Positions 1 to 8,939 of a stretch of DNA of 64,000 bases are shown here, piece after piece (position 1 is the stretch's first letter; each line of letters starts with the position of its first letter). Origin of the DNA: Hyphomicrobium sp. 12-62-95 (GTDB lineage: Bacteria; Pseudomonadota; Alphaproteobacteria; Rhizobiales; Hyphomicrobiaceae). Below the pieces are notes generated by a model. That model saw nothing but the letters and a program-made list of their open reading frames with translations. It was not told the origin of the DNA and did not search any database. Position numbers and translations under genes: made by a program. Where the stretch lies: contig NCCZ01000009.1 of the NCBI GenBank assembly GCA_002279935.1, forward strand, positions 64,147 to 128,146. The letters are read 5' to 3'.

Positions 1-65
1 AGATAGGCCAGCATGGCCAACACGCACAGCGTTGCTGCGACCGTCATCATTTTGTTGGAGAGCAT
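1..65 (-). CDS. 5' end of a truncated gene, probable signal peptide
   Basis: Reading leftwards from the ATG at 65, the frame stays open to the window edge and gives a short N-terminus with one Lys followed by an alanine/leucine-rich stretch (MLSNKMM, then TVAATLCVLAMLAYL). That is the pattern of a signal peptide or first membrane helix. A weak GAGG lies about 11 bases upstream. Only 21 codons are visible, so no function can be given and the gene may be spurious. Confidence 0.35.
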   Translation of the reverse strand, partial: MLSNKMMTVAATLCVLAMLAY

Positions 66-102
66 TGGAAGCGTGACCTCGTCAAACGGGTTGATGGACA
101 GT

Positions 103-1020
103 TTAATCCGGTAGTGGGATGAATTCAGCGGCGTCGCCGGGGACGGTGTCGAAGCGGCCTTGGCGCCAGTCTTCCTTGGCTTGGTCGATGCGCTCTTTGG
201 ACGACGAGACGAAATTCCACCAGATATGGCGCGGGCCGTCCATGGGTTCGCCGCCGACGATCATGAGGCGGGATTGGGTGAGCGCGAGGATGGAGATGCG
301 GTCGCCGGGACGGAAGACGAGCAGGCGGCCGGGGCCGAAGGTTTCGCCGGCGATGTCGATTTCGCCGGAGACGATGAAGATGCCGCGCTCGTCGTAATCG
401 GAATCGAGGGGGAGGACGGCGCCGGGGGCGAGGACGGCTTCGGCGTATACGCAATCATGCGGGAACTGGGCGGGCGAGGTTTGGCCGAACATCGATCCCA
501 TGATGAGACGCACGCGTTTGCCTTCGCCCATGATGCGGGGGAGTTCGGCTTCGGTGTGGTGAATGAAGGCGGGCGCGTTCTCTTCGTGGGATTTTGGCAA
601 GGCCGCCCAGGCCTGAATGCCGAACAGGCGCGGGCCGGTGGCTTTGACGTCAGGTGCCGTGCGCTCGGAATGGACGATGCCGCGGCCCGCGGTCATGAGG
701 TTCAGAGCGCCGGGGCGGATCGCGAGTTCCGTGCCGAGGCTGTCGCGGTGCATGATTTCGCCGTCGAAAAGATAGGTGACGGTGGAGAGGCCGATGTGGG
801 GATGGGGCCGGACGTCGATACCTTGGCCGATCAAGAACTCGGCCGGGCCCATCTGATCGAAAAAGATGAAGGGCCCGATCATTTGTTTGCCGGCTGCCGG
901 TAGCGCGCGGCGAACTTCGAAGCCGCCGAGGTCGCGGGCGCGCGGGACGATCACCTGCTCGATGACGTCACAGGCTTTGGCGTCGCCGGGTTTGGGGTCT
1001 GCATCGGGGAGCCAGCTCAC
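103..1020 (-). CDS. Pirin family protein (bicupin)
   Basis: This 305-residue protein has the pirin N-terminal cupin, with the metal-site stretch RPHPHIGLSTVTYLFDGE followed by MHRDSLG and GRGIVHSER. A pirin C-terminal domain follows. Bacterial pirins are non-haem Fe cupins; some act as quercetinases and others as redox-sensing regulators, and the sequence does not say which this is. I place the start at GTG 1020 because GAGGAGAG lies just upstream. The longer ATG version at 1161 would add a basic tail not typical of the family. The gene stands alone; the next gene upstream on this strand is a small membrane protein. Confidence 0.85.
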   Translation of the reverse strand: MSWLPDADPKPGDAKACDVIEQVIVPRARDLGGFEVRRALPAAGKQMIGPFIFFDQMGPAEFLIGQGIDVRPHPHIGLSTVTYLFDGEIMHRDSLGTELAIRPGALNLMTAGRGIVHSERTAPDVKATGPRLFGIQAWAALPKSHEENAPAFIHHTEAELPRIMGEGKRVRLIMGSMFGQTSPAQFPHDCVYAEAVLAPGAVLPLDSDYDERGIFIVSGEIDIAGETFGPGRLLVFRPGDRISILALTQSRLMIVGGEPMDGPRHIWWNFVSSSKERIDQAKEDWRQGRFDTVPGDAAEFIPLPD

Positions 1021-1106
1021 GGTTCTCTCCTCACGTTTGGTTCTGAGGGCGAGAGTGGCACGCGCGGCCCGGCGATAAAAGGCTGAGGACTGTGCAGGAT
1101 GGTGCG

Positions 1107-1361
1107 TTACAGCACCAGGGCGGCTGCGCCAAATATCACGGCGATCCCGATGAACAGCCAAGCGACGATGCCGGCTTCGGGGATACCCATGTAGGCCAGA
1201 GCGCCGACGACGAGGAACGCGGCGGCCGATCCCCAGAAGGCGGGGCTCTTGGTCTTGGGCCAGAGATTATAAACGATGCGGCCGACAATCGCTGCGCCGA
1301 CCGTGATCAAAACCATCAATCCCACGCGCTGCGGATCCTGAAACATCGCAGTCCAGTCCAT
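1107..1361 (-). CDS. Small membrane protein, three predicted helices
   Basis: This 84-residue protein opens with MDWTAMFQDPQRVG and then has three hydrophobic stretches at about residues 13-31, 42-60 and 64-83. The second and third are joined by a short IPEAG turn. A GGAGGG ribosome-binding site lies about 9 bases before the ATG. It is probably an inner-membrane protein. I do not recognise a family. Its codon use matches its neighbours, so it is likely a real gene. Confidence 0.6.
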   Translation of the reverse strand: MDWTAMFQDPQRVGLMVLITVGAAIVGRIVYNLWPKTKSPAFWGSAAAFLVVGALAYMGIPEAGIVAWLFIGIAVIFGAAALVL

Positions 1362-1502
1362 GGTGTTTTTCCCTCCGTGATTCTCCGGGGGTACCGTGGC
1401 ACGAGTGAGCGGCGTCGGAAAAGGGCGATCAGGGGCTGATTGTGACGGGGAGTTGCGCTAATCTCTGGCTTGATTTGCCAAACCGATCCTTGGAGCCATG
1501 CT

Positions 1503-1859
1503 ATGGGCGACTGCAAACTTCCGCACCATGAGAACCACGCGCACCAGCACGGGCCCGGCTGTGGGCATACGGCTGTGAAGCATGGCGATCACCTCGATTA
1601 TCTTCATGATGGTCATCTGCACCACATGCACACGGGGCACGTGGACGAGCACGCCATCGAGGTCTCGGCGAAGAACCCGGATGTGTGCACGCCGCAGCAT
1701 CAGTGCGCCGGACATGCGCCCGGACATGTTCACGGGCCCGGGTGCGGGCATGAGGCCGTGCCGCATGGGGATCATGTCGACTATCTGGTCGACGGGCATC
1801 TGCATCATCCCCACGGCGACCATTGCGACGATCATGGGCCGGTCGAGGTTGTGAAGTAG
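1503..1859 (+). CDS. His-rich metal-binding protein with an internal duplication
   Basis: This 118-residue soluble protein is dominated by histidine, with several Cys and Asp residues. It contains two copies of one module: HGPGCGHTAVKHGDHLDYL near residue 17 and HGPGCGHEAVPHGDHVDYL near residue 77. Each is followed by DGHLHH. There is no signal peptide or membrane segment, so it is probably cytoplasmic. The composition suggests binding or storage of Zn, Ni or Co. That is inference; no enzymatic domain is visible. The ATG at 1503 is preferred over an in-frame TTG at 1470 because the module-like text begins only after it. A small membrane protein gene follows 33 bases later and may be cotranscribed. 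Confidence 0.65.
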   Translation: MGDCKLPHHENHAHQHGPGCGHTAVKHGDHLDYLHDGHLHHMHTGHVDEHAIEVSAKNPDVCTPQHQCAGHAPGHVHGPGCGHEAVPHGDHVDYLVDGHLHHPHGDHCDDHGPVEVVK

Positions 1860-1892
1860 GCGCGGCGGCCGGACGGCGCACAGGGAGACAGT

Positions 1893-2081
1893 ATGATCGA
1901 TCTGCTCGTGCGGGTGGTGGGCAGCGCCGTCATTGGCTGGGCGCTGGGTGGTGCAGCCGAAACCGTGGTGTCGCGAACGTTTACTGGCGGTGGCGCGCAG
2001 CCGCTGGCGATCGTTCTCATTCCGTTGACGATGATCATTGTCTTTCTGGCCTCCTACGCGTTGGTGCCGCGCCCGCGTTGA
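1893..2081 (+). CDS. Small membrane protein, two predicted helices
   Basis: This 62-residue protein has two hydrophobic segments (about 3-22 and 38-57) separated by a polar loop containing SRTFTGGG. It ends in a basic VPRPR tail. GGGAGA precedes the ATG at good spacing. It sits 33 bases behind the His-rich protein gene in the same orientation, so the two may form a small operon. I recognise no family. Confidence 0.5.
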   Translation: MIDLLVRVVGSAVIGWALGGAAETVVSRTFTGGGAQPLAIVLIPLTMIIVFLASYALVPRPR

Positions 2082-2185
2082 CGGGAATGCGGGCAGGCCG
2101 TCGGATGATTGCGCATGACGTTTGGGCATGACCGGTTCTCCGGGCCGGGTTAGACTGGGGCTCCCGACATCATGGAGCGACCCTG

Positions 2186-4357
2186 ATGATCCTCACGCCG
2201 CTGTCCGAAATTAGCGTGCCGGACCCGCAGCCGGACGAAACCTACAAAATCACCCTCTTCGACCGGGCCTATGCATTCCAGGGGCTGAAGCACCTGCTGG
2301 GGGCGGCCGACTTCGACAAGGCGGGCGAGCGGCTGGCGGGGCTCGCCGCGAAAGACGAGGTCGAGCGCGAGGCGGCTCGGAAAATCCTCTCCGGCCTAAC
2401 GTTGCAGCATCTCTACGACCGGCCGCTGACGGCGGACAACGGCAGCGTCGATGACGTGATGCGGGTGAACTACGAAATCGATTTCGATGTATTTGCCGAA
2501 CTTGCGCCGCTGACGTGCGGGGCGGTGAAGGATCGCCTGCTCAAGGCGAAGGCGTCGGAGGCCAAGCGTATGGGGCGCGGGTTGACTGGCGTGATGGTCG
2601 CGGCCATCGCTAAGCTGATGGACGTACATGAACTCATCTATGCCGCGCGCAAGTTGAAGCGCAGCGGCAAGGCGCGGACTGAGGTTGGGCTCGCCGGCAC
2701 GCTCTCGTCGCGCTTGCAGCCGAACCATCCCACCGACGATCTGACGGCGGTGACGGCGCTCGTTTATACGGGGCTGTCGATGGGGGCGGGGGACGCGCTG
2801 ATCGGGCTAAATCCGGCGATCGATACGGTCGATAACATCGATAAAATCCTGCGGCACTTGGATGGGCTGCGACGGGAAACCGGTGCGCCGACGCAGATTT
2901 GTGTGCTGAGCCATGTGAAGACGCAGATGGCGTGCCTGGAGAGGGGCGCGCCAGTTGAGATCATGTTCCAGTCGCTGGCGGGAACGGACCGGACGCTCGT
3001 GGAAGAATTCGATGTGACGGTGGACGTGCTTGATGCGGCCACCCGGATGATGGCGGACAAGGGACCGCTCGGCGCCGACGCGCGGCAGTTCATGTATTTC
3101 GAGACGGGGCAGGGCAGCGAACTCACCTACGGCAAGCACAACGGCATCGACATGACGACGACGGAGGCGCTCTGCTACGGCCTTGCGCGGCGCTACGATC
3201 CATTCATGGTCAATAACGTGACCGGGTTCATCGGACCGGAGACGCACCGGACGAATTTCGAGATGATCGTTTCGAATTTGCAGGATCATTTCATGGGCAA
3301 GCTGATCGGCCTGCCGATGGGGATGGCGCCTTGCTACACGCTGCATTCCGAAATCACGATGGAAGGGCAGCAGATCGCAACCGAATTGCTGACGGCAGCG
3401 GGCGCGAACTATTTCATGGATGTCTATCTCGGCGTCGATCGCATGCTCGCCTACTTCGACACGGCGGGGCACGACGATCAGACGATGCGCGAGGTGCATG
3501 GGCTGCGGCCGGCGCCCGAGTATCTGGCGTGGGCCGTGTCGCGCGGAATTTTTCAAGAGGGCGAGGACGGGGAGATCGAGCGGGGGCCGAACTGGGGCAA
3601 CCCGCGGATCTTCTGCGAGAGCGAGGAGACGTTCACCCGACTGATGTCGAAGGTGCCGGCGTCATATGGGTTGGAGAATGCGGGGCCGCGTCCGGCCGAT
3701 CATGTGTCGCGGGCGGTGAAGGCCAATTTGGCGGTGGCGCGCGAGGCGATCTATGCGGAGGTGGAGCCGCAGTACCTCGGGCGGATGGAGTTTCGCCGGG
3801 TTGCGACATCCGCGGAGTCGAAGGTGGCGCACCTGAACAATCCGGATAAGGGCGCGCGGATTGCGGCGGCGGCGCGGGCGGAGTTGCGGCCCGAGACGGC
3901 GGACGTGCAGATCGTCGTGTCGGATGGTTTAAGCGCGGAGGCCGTGCATCACAACATTCCGGACTTGCTTCCGGTGCTAACGGCGGCGTTGGAGAAAAGT
4001 GGCTTTGGCGTGGGGCGGCCGATCCTGGCGCCTTATGGGCGGGTGAAGTTGGCGGAAGACATCGGAGACGCGCTGGCGCCGAAACTGGTTATCACGCTCA
4101 TCGGCGAGCGGCCGGGTGGGGATGCGATCGCGTCGCGCAGTTTGTCGGCCTACATGGCGTACCGCATCACCGAGCCCGGGGCGGATGCGCGGTATGAGTA
4201 TTCGGTGATTTCCAACATCTACAGTGGTGGGCTACCGCCGGCTGCGGCTGGTGCGCAGATCGCGGAGCGGGCGCGGGAGATTTTGACGTTCAAAGCGGCG
4301 GGCAACCGGTTGGAAAAGATGTTGTCGGCGCGAGGCAGCGCCGGGGCGGCGGCGTAA
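2186..4357 (+). CDS. Ethanolamine ammonia-lyase, fused large (EutB) and small (EutC) subunits
   Basis: This adenosylcobalamin-dependent enzyme converts ethanolamine to acetaldehyde and ammonia. Residues about 1-470 match EutB, including SHVKTQMACLERGAPVEIMFQS, FETGQGSEL, YDPFMVNNVTGFIGPE and QDHFMGKLIGLPMG. From about residue 497 (AGPRP) onward the protein matches EutC, including DVQIVVSDGLSAEAV, YGRVKLAEDIGD and VITLIGERPGG. In enteric bacteria these are two polypeptides of about 450 and 295 residues. Here they form one 723-residue chain with a very short linker. No eut microcompartment, reactivase or transporter genes are nearby. GGAG lies before the ATG. A near-copy of the last 17 codons lies 168 bp downstream. 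Confidence 0.9.
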   Translation: MILTPLSEISVPDPQPDETYKITLFDRAYAFQGLKHLLGAADFDKAGERLAGLAAKDEVEREAARKILSGLTLQHLYDRPLTADNGSVDDVMRVNYEIDFDVFAELAPLTCGAVKDRLLKAKASEAKRMGRGLTGVMVAAIAKLMDVHELIYAARKLKRSGKARTEVGLAGTLSSRLQPNHPTDDLTAVTALVYTGLSMGAGDALIGLNPAIDTVDNIDKILRHLDGLRRETGAPTQICVLSHVKTQMACLERGAPVEIMFQSLAGTDRTLVEEFDVTVDVLDAATRMMADKGPLGADARQFMYFETGQGSELTYGKHNGIDMTTTEALCYGLARRYDPFMVNNVTGFIGPETHRTNFEMIVSNLQDHFMGKLIGLPMGMAPCYTLHSEITMEGQQIATELLTAAGANYFMDVYLGVDRMLAYFDTAGHDDQTMREVHGLRPAPEYLAWAVSRGIFQEGEDGEIERGPNWGNPRIFCESEETFTRLMSKVPASYGLENAGPRPADHVSRAVKANLAVAREAIYAEVEPQYLGRMEFRRVATSAESKVAHLNNPDKGARIAAAARAELRPETADVQIVVSDGLSAEAVHHNIPDLLPVLTAALEKSGFGVGRPILAPYGRVKLAEDIGDALAPKLVITLIGERPGGDAIASRSLSAYMAYRITEPGADARYEYSVISNIYSGGLPPAAAGAQIAERAREILTFKAAGNRLEKMLSARGSAGAAA

Positions 4358-4424
4358 GGCAGACGCGTACAATCGTGGACGGCGACTAACGCAGCCGACC
4401 TGAGACATCACCTTTGCGGACTCA

Positions 4425-4464
4425 TGGATCCTCGGGACGGGCCCGAGGATGACAACGGTGGGGC
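4425..4464. repeat. Dispersed palindromic repeat, family A
   Basis: The core is a perfect 9-bp inverted repeat (atcctcggg, 5-base loop, cccgaggat), followed by gacaacggtgggg. Related copies occur near 6531, 6614, 14838, 14955 and 15021. They share the gtcatcccggg-like arm and the trailing ggtggggag. The hairpin may also stop transcription of the upstream lyase gene. Confidence 0.7.
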
Positions 4465-4465
4465 C

Positions 4466-4543
4466 GCGGGGAACCGGCTGGAGAAGATGTTGTCGGCGCG
4501 GGGGAGTGCCGGGGCTGCGGCGTCGTCGATCGTTCTCTTCTGA
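4466..4543 (+). pseudogene. Remnant copy of the 3' end of the ethanolamine ammonia-lyase gene
   Basis: Positions 4466-4522 align without gaps to 4298-4354 of the fused eutBC gene, at an offset of exactly 168 bases. There are 50 identities in 57, and all seven differences are synonymous: both copies encode GNRLEKMLSARGSAGAA. Past that point the remnant lacks the TAA and runs on for seven more residues (SSIVLF after Ala) to a TGA at 4541. It has no start codon or ribosome-binding site of its own. The intervening 110 bases hold a family A palindrome. Confidence 0.7.
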
Positions 4544-4731
4544 GAGCAATCCGGCGTTTAGTCCGAACCGATCATAAGGTCAGGTGCGATGAGTGCTGAT
4601 CTTTTCGCCGTGGCAGAAAGCGGCAGCGGGCATGTAACCTAAGTCACGCGCGGCGCGTATATAGTTAGGCTCTCATCACCTGTCTGCCCGCGAGTGCGCA
4701 TTCGCGCCGCGCTACGTTTTGGAGTTGAACC
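4544..4731. other. Intergenic leader before the desaturase gene
   Basis: I see no gene here. The stretch around 4640-4700 presumably carries the promoter of the downstream desaturase, and GGAG sits just before its GTG. No clear operator or terminator stands out. Confidence 0.4.
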
Positions 4732-6123
4732 GTGACGCAATCTGACGCTTTCAACGCGCGGGACACGCGCGATGCTGCTCGCCATCGTGAGGGGCGGATC
4801 ACGCCCGGTGAGATGGAGGCGTTCAAGGCGCGGGATAACTGGACGAACTGGCGCTATCTGGCGCTGAACTGGTTTGTGATCGCCGGTACGCTGTTTCTGG
4901 CGATCTGGGGTGAGAGCCAGCTTCGCGCGCTGGGCTATGGGTGGGAGGCGATCCTGCCGTTGGCGATTGTGGCCATTGTTGTGATGGGCGCGTCGCAGCA
5001 TCAGTTGGGTGGCGCGATCCATGAGGGGACGCACTATCAGCTGTTCGCCAACCGGACGCTAAATGAGGTGGCTGGGGATTGGTTGGCTGGATTTCCGATC
5101 TATACCTCGACGCATCACTATCGCCTGCATCACATGGCGCATCATCAGTTCGTCAACGATCCGGCGCGCGATCCGATTTACGGGCAGGCCGACGAGAGCG
5201 GGCACTGGCTCGATTTTCCCCTCACGCATGTGGAACTCGCGAAGGGGCTGTTGCGACTGTTGTGGATTCCCAACCTCGTGAAATACACGGTGGCGCGGGC
5301 CCGCTACAGCGCGCTGGGGCTTGGCACCAATCCTTATGCCGATCCGAAGCGTCCCGGGCATCCGGTGGCGCAGACGGTCGGCATTCTGTTTGCCGGTGTG
5401 GTGCCGGCGGTGTTGATCGGGATGATGCTGGCGGGCTTTGGCGCGGCGGCGGTGATGGGCACGTTCTTCGCCATGTGGGCGGCGACGGTGGTGTTCTACG
5501 CCGTCATCCCTGAGGATTGGTTTGCGTCGGGGCGCGTGGAGCCCGTGCTGTCGCATCGGATCGGTTCGATTGCGCGCATCTCGTTCATGGCGATCGTTTA
5601 TGGGTCGCTGACGGCGATCGATCTCACGGGGTATGAGAAGGCGTGGATGTACTACGGCCTCTATTGGGTCGTGCCGCTGTTCACGACGTTCCCGGTGTTC
5701 ATGATTTTCCGCGAGTGGATCCAGCATGGGAATGCGGATCGCGGGCGGTATACGAATTCGCGCGTGATTTTGACGGGGCCGCTGTTTCGCTATGCGGTGC
5801 TGCCGTGGGGGATGGAGTATCATCAGCCGCATCATCTGATGGCGACGGTGCCGCATTATAAGTTGCGGCGGTTCCATGAACGGCTGCTGCGGGATGCTGA
5901 ATACGCCGAGAAAGCGCAGATCGTCGAAGGGCTCTACGGGCGCATGACGGAGGGCAAGCCGACGGCATTCGGCGTGCTGCTGAAGGAGCACGCGCCGAAG
6001 TCGCGCGAGGCGGCGCATGTCGATGAGACCGTGCTGGAGCGGGCCGAGTTGAGCGATCCTGCGGCGCTGGAGCGGGAGAAGCAGGCGTCGCTGAAGGCAG
6101 AGCGGCGGGATGCGGCGGAGTAG
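4732..6123 (+). CDS. Membrane fatty acid desaturase / hydroxylase family protein
   Basis: This 463-residue integral membrane di-iron protein has the three histidine boxes of the fatty-acid desaturase family: HEGTH near residue 101, HHMAHH near 132 and EYHQPHH near 363. Several hydrophobic segments lie between and after them. The family introduces double bonds or hydroxyls into acyl chains or related lipids using O2 and an electron donor. The substrate cannot be read from the sequence. The last 60 residues are a charged tail rich in Glu, Lys and Ala. The start is GTG with GGAG upstream. It overlaps or abuts a small exported-protein gene. Confidence 0.8.
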   Translation: MTQSDAFNARDTRDAARHREGRITPGEMEAFKARDNWTNWRYLALNWFVIAGTLFLAIWGESQLRALGYGWEAILPLAIVAIVVMGASQHQLGGAIHEGTHYQLFANRTLNEVAGDWLAGFPIYTSTHHYRLHHMAHHQFVNDPARDPIYGQADESGHWLDFPLTHVELAKGLLRLLWIPNLVKYTVARARYSALGLGTNPYADPKRPGHPVAQTVGILFAGVVPAVLIGMMLAGFGAAAVMGTFFAMWAATVVFYAVIPEDWFASGRVEPVLSHRIGSIARISFMAIVYGSLTAIDLTGYEKAWMYYGLYWVVPLFTTFPVFMIFREWIQHGNADRGRYTNSRVILTGPLFRYAVLPWGMEYHQPHHLMATVPHYKLRRFHERLLRDAEYAEKAQIVEGLYGRMTEGKPTAFGVLLKEHAPKSREAAHVDETVLERAELSDPAALEREKQASLKAERRDAAE

Positions 6124-6127
6124 GGCG

Positions 6128-6316
6128 GTGATCGTACGGGTGGCCGCAGTTGTGTTGATGGGTGCCGTGGCGGCAATGTTTGCCGCGCCTGTGTCAGCGA
6201 AGATCTCGGCGATGAGCGGCGCTTACGATGGGCGGGGGAAGCCGCCGGAGGTGGTCAAGCCGCCGCCGTCGAACGCGAAGACCCGTTTGCGCCGGGGGCG
6301 TGCGGTGAGGGACTAG
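6128..6316 (+). CDS. Small exported basic protein
   Basis: This 62-residue protein has an N-terminal signal peptide (hydrophobic AAVVLMGAVAAMFAAP, cleavage near VSA|K). The short mature part is rich in Pro, Lys and Arg, including PPEVVKPPPSN and LRRGR. I chose GTG 6128 because GGAG lies 7 bases upstream, inside the end of the desaturase gene. An ATG at 6110 is also possible. The close spacing suggests cotranscription with the desaturase. The function is unknown. Confidence 0.5.
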   Translation: MIVRVAAVVLMGAVAAMFAAPVSAKISAMSGAYDGRGKPPEVVKPPPSNAKTRLRRGRAVRD

Positions 6317-6669
6317 GTGCTGATGGTGGAAGCTCGCTCTATTCCCCTCCCCTCGACGGGGAGGGGTTAGGGGTGGGGTGAGATGCTGGCGCCGGTGGTT
6401 GTTTGACCCCCACGCACTCTTTGACCCCCACGCACAGTTTCAGCCCCACGCACAGTTTCACCCCCACCCCTTCCCCTCCCCGCAAGGGGGAGGGGAAGTG
6501 CAGGCGCTTGCATCCTTTCAACCGTCATCCCGGCGAAGGCCGGGATCCATGGTGCGGCGAAGAGGGTGTGTGTTGGAAGGGCGTGGGGGTGCGGCTCATT
6601 ATGAGCTTGCTGACCAATGGGTCCCGGGCACAAGGCCCGGGATGACAAGTGGTGGGGTGGCGGCGCTGC
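6317..6669. repeat. Intergenic repeat cluster: palindromes plus an 18-bp tandem repeat
   Basis: There is no gene here. The region holds, in order: an inverted family B copy (6344-6385, cccctcgacgggg core); a tandem array of 18-bp units at 6405-6422, 6423-6440 and 6441-6458 (gacccccacgcacagttt type) with a partial fourth; a forward family B copy (6459-6498); and two facing family A palindromes (6531-6554 and 6614-6658). It lies between convergent genes, so the hairpins may also act as terminators. Confidence 0.8.
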
Positions 6670-8832
6670 TTACTCCGCAGCTAACTTTGCATAGCCCAAC
6701 TGCGTGTTGAGCTTCACGATCAGGTCGGCGGCGGCGATGGGGATGTTGGTGCCGGGGCCGAAGACGGCTTTGGCGCCGGCGCGGAAGAGTTCGTCGTAGT
6801 CGCCGGGGGGGATGACGCCGCCGACAACGATCATGATGTCTTCGCGGCCTTCCTTGGCGAGGGCTTCGCGCAGTTCGGGGACAAGCGTGAGGTGGCCGGC
6901 GGCGAGTGACGAGACGCCGACGACATGGACGTCGTTTTCGACGGCCTGGCGGGCGGCTTCACCGGCGGTGGCAAACAGCGGTCCGATGTCGACGTCGAAG
7001 CCTAAGTCAGCGAACGCAGTCGCGATGACTTTCTGGCCGCGGTCGTGGCCGTCCTGGCCGAGCTTGGCGATGAGAATGCGCGGGCGGCGGCCATCGTTCT
7101 TTTCGAATTCCTCGACGAGCTTTTGTGCGTGCACCACATCGGTGTTCATGGCTGCCTCCGAACGGTAGACGCCCGAGATCGCGCGGATCTCGGCGCGGTG
7201 GCGCGTGAAGACCTTCTCCATCGCTTCCGACATTTCGCCCACGGTCGCTTTGGCGCGGGCGGCTTTCACGCAAAGGTCGAGCAGGTTGGCGGTGCCCTTG
7301 GCGCCTTCGGTGAGGGCGGTGAGGGCGGCCTGGCATTCGGCTTCGTTGCGCTCTTCGCGCAGGCGCTTCAGTTTTGCGATCTGGGCTTCGCGGACGGCGA
7401 CATTGTCGACCTTCAGAAGGTTGATCTTCGCGTCGCCGTCGATCTTGAATTTGTTGACGCCGGTGATGGTCTGCTTGCCGGTGTCGATGCGGGCCTGCGT
7501 GCGGGCGGCGGCTTCCTCGATGCGCATCTTCGGAATACCGGCGTCGATGGCTTTCGCCATGCCGCCCAGCTCCTCGACTTCGGCAATGTGTTCCATCGCC
7601 TTCTGGGCGAGTTCGTAGGTCAGGCGTTCGACATAGTGGCTGCCGCCCCAGGGATCGATGACGCGCGTGGTGCCGCTTTCCTGCTGGAGGAGGAGCTGCG
7701 TGTTGCGCGCGATGCGGGCGGAGAAGTCGGTCGGCAAGGCGATCGCTTCGTCGAGGCCGTTGGTGTGGAGCGACTGGGTGTGGCCTTGCGTGGCGGCCAT
7801 GGCTTCCAGGCACGTGCGCGTGACGTTGTTGAAGACATCCTGCGCGGTGAGCGACCAGCCCGACGTTTGTGAATGCGTGCGCAGGGAGAGCGAGCGCGCG
7901 TCCTTGGGATTGAACTCTTCCTTGATGAGTTTCGCCCAGAGGAGGCGGGCGGCCCGCATCTTGGCGATTTCCATAAAGAAGTTGGTGCCAATGGCCCAGA
8001 AGAACGAGAGGCGGGGCGCGAAGGCGTCGATGTCGAGGCCGCTGTTGACGCCCGCACGGACATATTCAACGCCGTCGGCCAATGTGTAGGCGAGTTCTAG
8101 GTCGGCGGTCGCGCCGGCTTCCTGCATGTGATAGCCGGAAATCGAAATCGAATTGAACTTCGGCATCTTCTGCGAGGTGTAGGTGAAGATGTCGGAGACG
8201 ATGCGCATCGAGGGCAGCGGCGGATAAATGTAGGTGTTGCGCACCATGAACTCTTTCAGAATGTCATTCTGAATGGTGCCGGCGAGTTTTTCCGGCGGCA
8301 CGCCCTGCTCTTCGCCCGCGATGATGAAGAGGGCGAGGATCGGCAGCACGGCGCCGTTCATGGTCATGGAGACGGTCATCTGTTCGAGCGGGATGCCGTC
8401 GAACAGGGTGCGCATGTCGTAGATGCTGTCGATCGCGACGCCGGCCATGCCGACGTCGCCCTTGACGCGGGGATGATCTGAATCGTAGCCACGGTGGGTG
8501 GCGAGGTCGAAAGCGATGGAGAGGCCCTTCTGACCGGCGGCGATGTTGCGGCGGTAGAAGGCGTTCGATTCCTCAGCAGTCGAGAAGCCGGCGTACTGGC
8601 GGATGGTCCAGGGCTGGGTGACGTACATCGTCGGGTAGGGGCCGCGCACGTAGGGCGCGATGCCGGGATAGGTGCCGAGGAAGTCGAGTTCGGCGGTGTC
8701 GGCACTCGTATAGACCGGCTTCACCGGAATGCCCTCGGGGCTCATCCATGTCTCGACCGGAGCGGTGGCCGCGCTCGCGCCCGCAGATGGCGTGCCGAGG
8801 TCGAGGGTGGTGAAGTCAGGGATACGGGTCAT
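6670..8832 (-). CDS. mutB: Methylmalonyl-CoA mutase, large (catalytic) subunit
   Basis: This 720-residue enzyme interconverts (R)-methylmalonyl-CoA and succinyl-CoA using adenosylcobalamin. The TIM-barrel half shows [48 protein letters not shown] and [12 protein letters not shown]. The C-terminal cobalamin domain has the base-off motif [14 protein letters not shown] near residue 600. The ATG at 8832 gives a family-like N-terminus; the frame is open to 8907 but that part is not conserved-looking. In methylotrophs the enzyme works in the ethylmalonyl-CoA cycle and in propionyl-CoA use. The small-subunit gene is not adjacent: it lies on the same strand beyond two unrelated genes. Confidence 0.95.
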   Translation of the reverse strand: MTRIPDFTTLDLGTPSAGASAATAPVETWMSPEGIPVKPVYTSADTAELDFLGTYPGIAPYVRGPYPTMYVTQPWTIRQYAGFSTAEESNAFYRRNIAAGQKGLSIAFDLATHRGYDSDHPRVKGDVGMAGVAIDSIYDMRTLFDGIPLEQMTVSMTMNGAVLPILALFIIAGEEQGVPPEKLAGTIQNDILKEFMVRNTYIYPPLPSMRIVSDIFTYTSQKMPKFNSISISGYHMQEAGATADLELAYTLADGVEYVRAGVNSGLDIDAFAPRLSFFWAIGTNFFMEIAKMRAARLLWAKLIKEEFNPKDARSLSLRTHSQTSGWSLTAQDVFNNVTRTCLEAMAATQGHTQSLHTNGLDEAIALPTDFSARIARNTQLLLQQESGTTRVIDPWGGSHYVERLTYELAQKAMEHIAEVEELGGMAKAIDAGIPKMRIEEAAARTQARIDTGKQTITGVNKFKIDGDAKINLLKVDNVAVREAQIAKLKRLREERNEAECQAALTALTEGAKGTANLLDLCVKAARAKATVGEMSEAMEKVFTRHRAEIRAISGVYRSEAAMNTDVVHAQKLVEEFEKNDGRRPRILIAKLGQDGHDRGQKVIATAFADLGFDVDIGPLFATAGEAARQAVENDVHVVGVSSLAAGHLTLVPELREALAKEGREDIMIVVGGVIPPGDYDELFRAGAKAVFGPGTNIPIAAADLIVKLNTQLGYAKLAAE

Positions 8833-8939
8833 GTTGATCTCTGGAGCGGTCTCTACGCGTGCGTCTTGGTAGCATAAAGAAGGAGCGGAAGGCGATGCGG
8901 CGAACATCGCCCCGAACGGCGTCCGGGAGGGGCGGTGCT

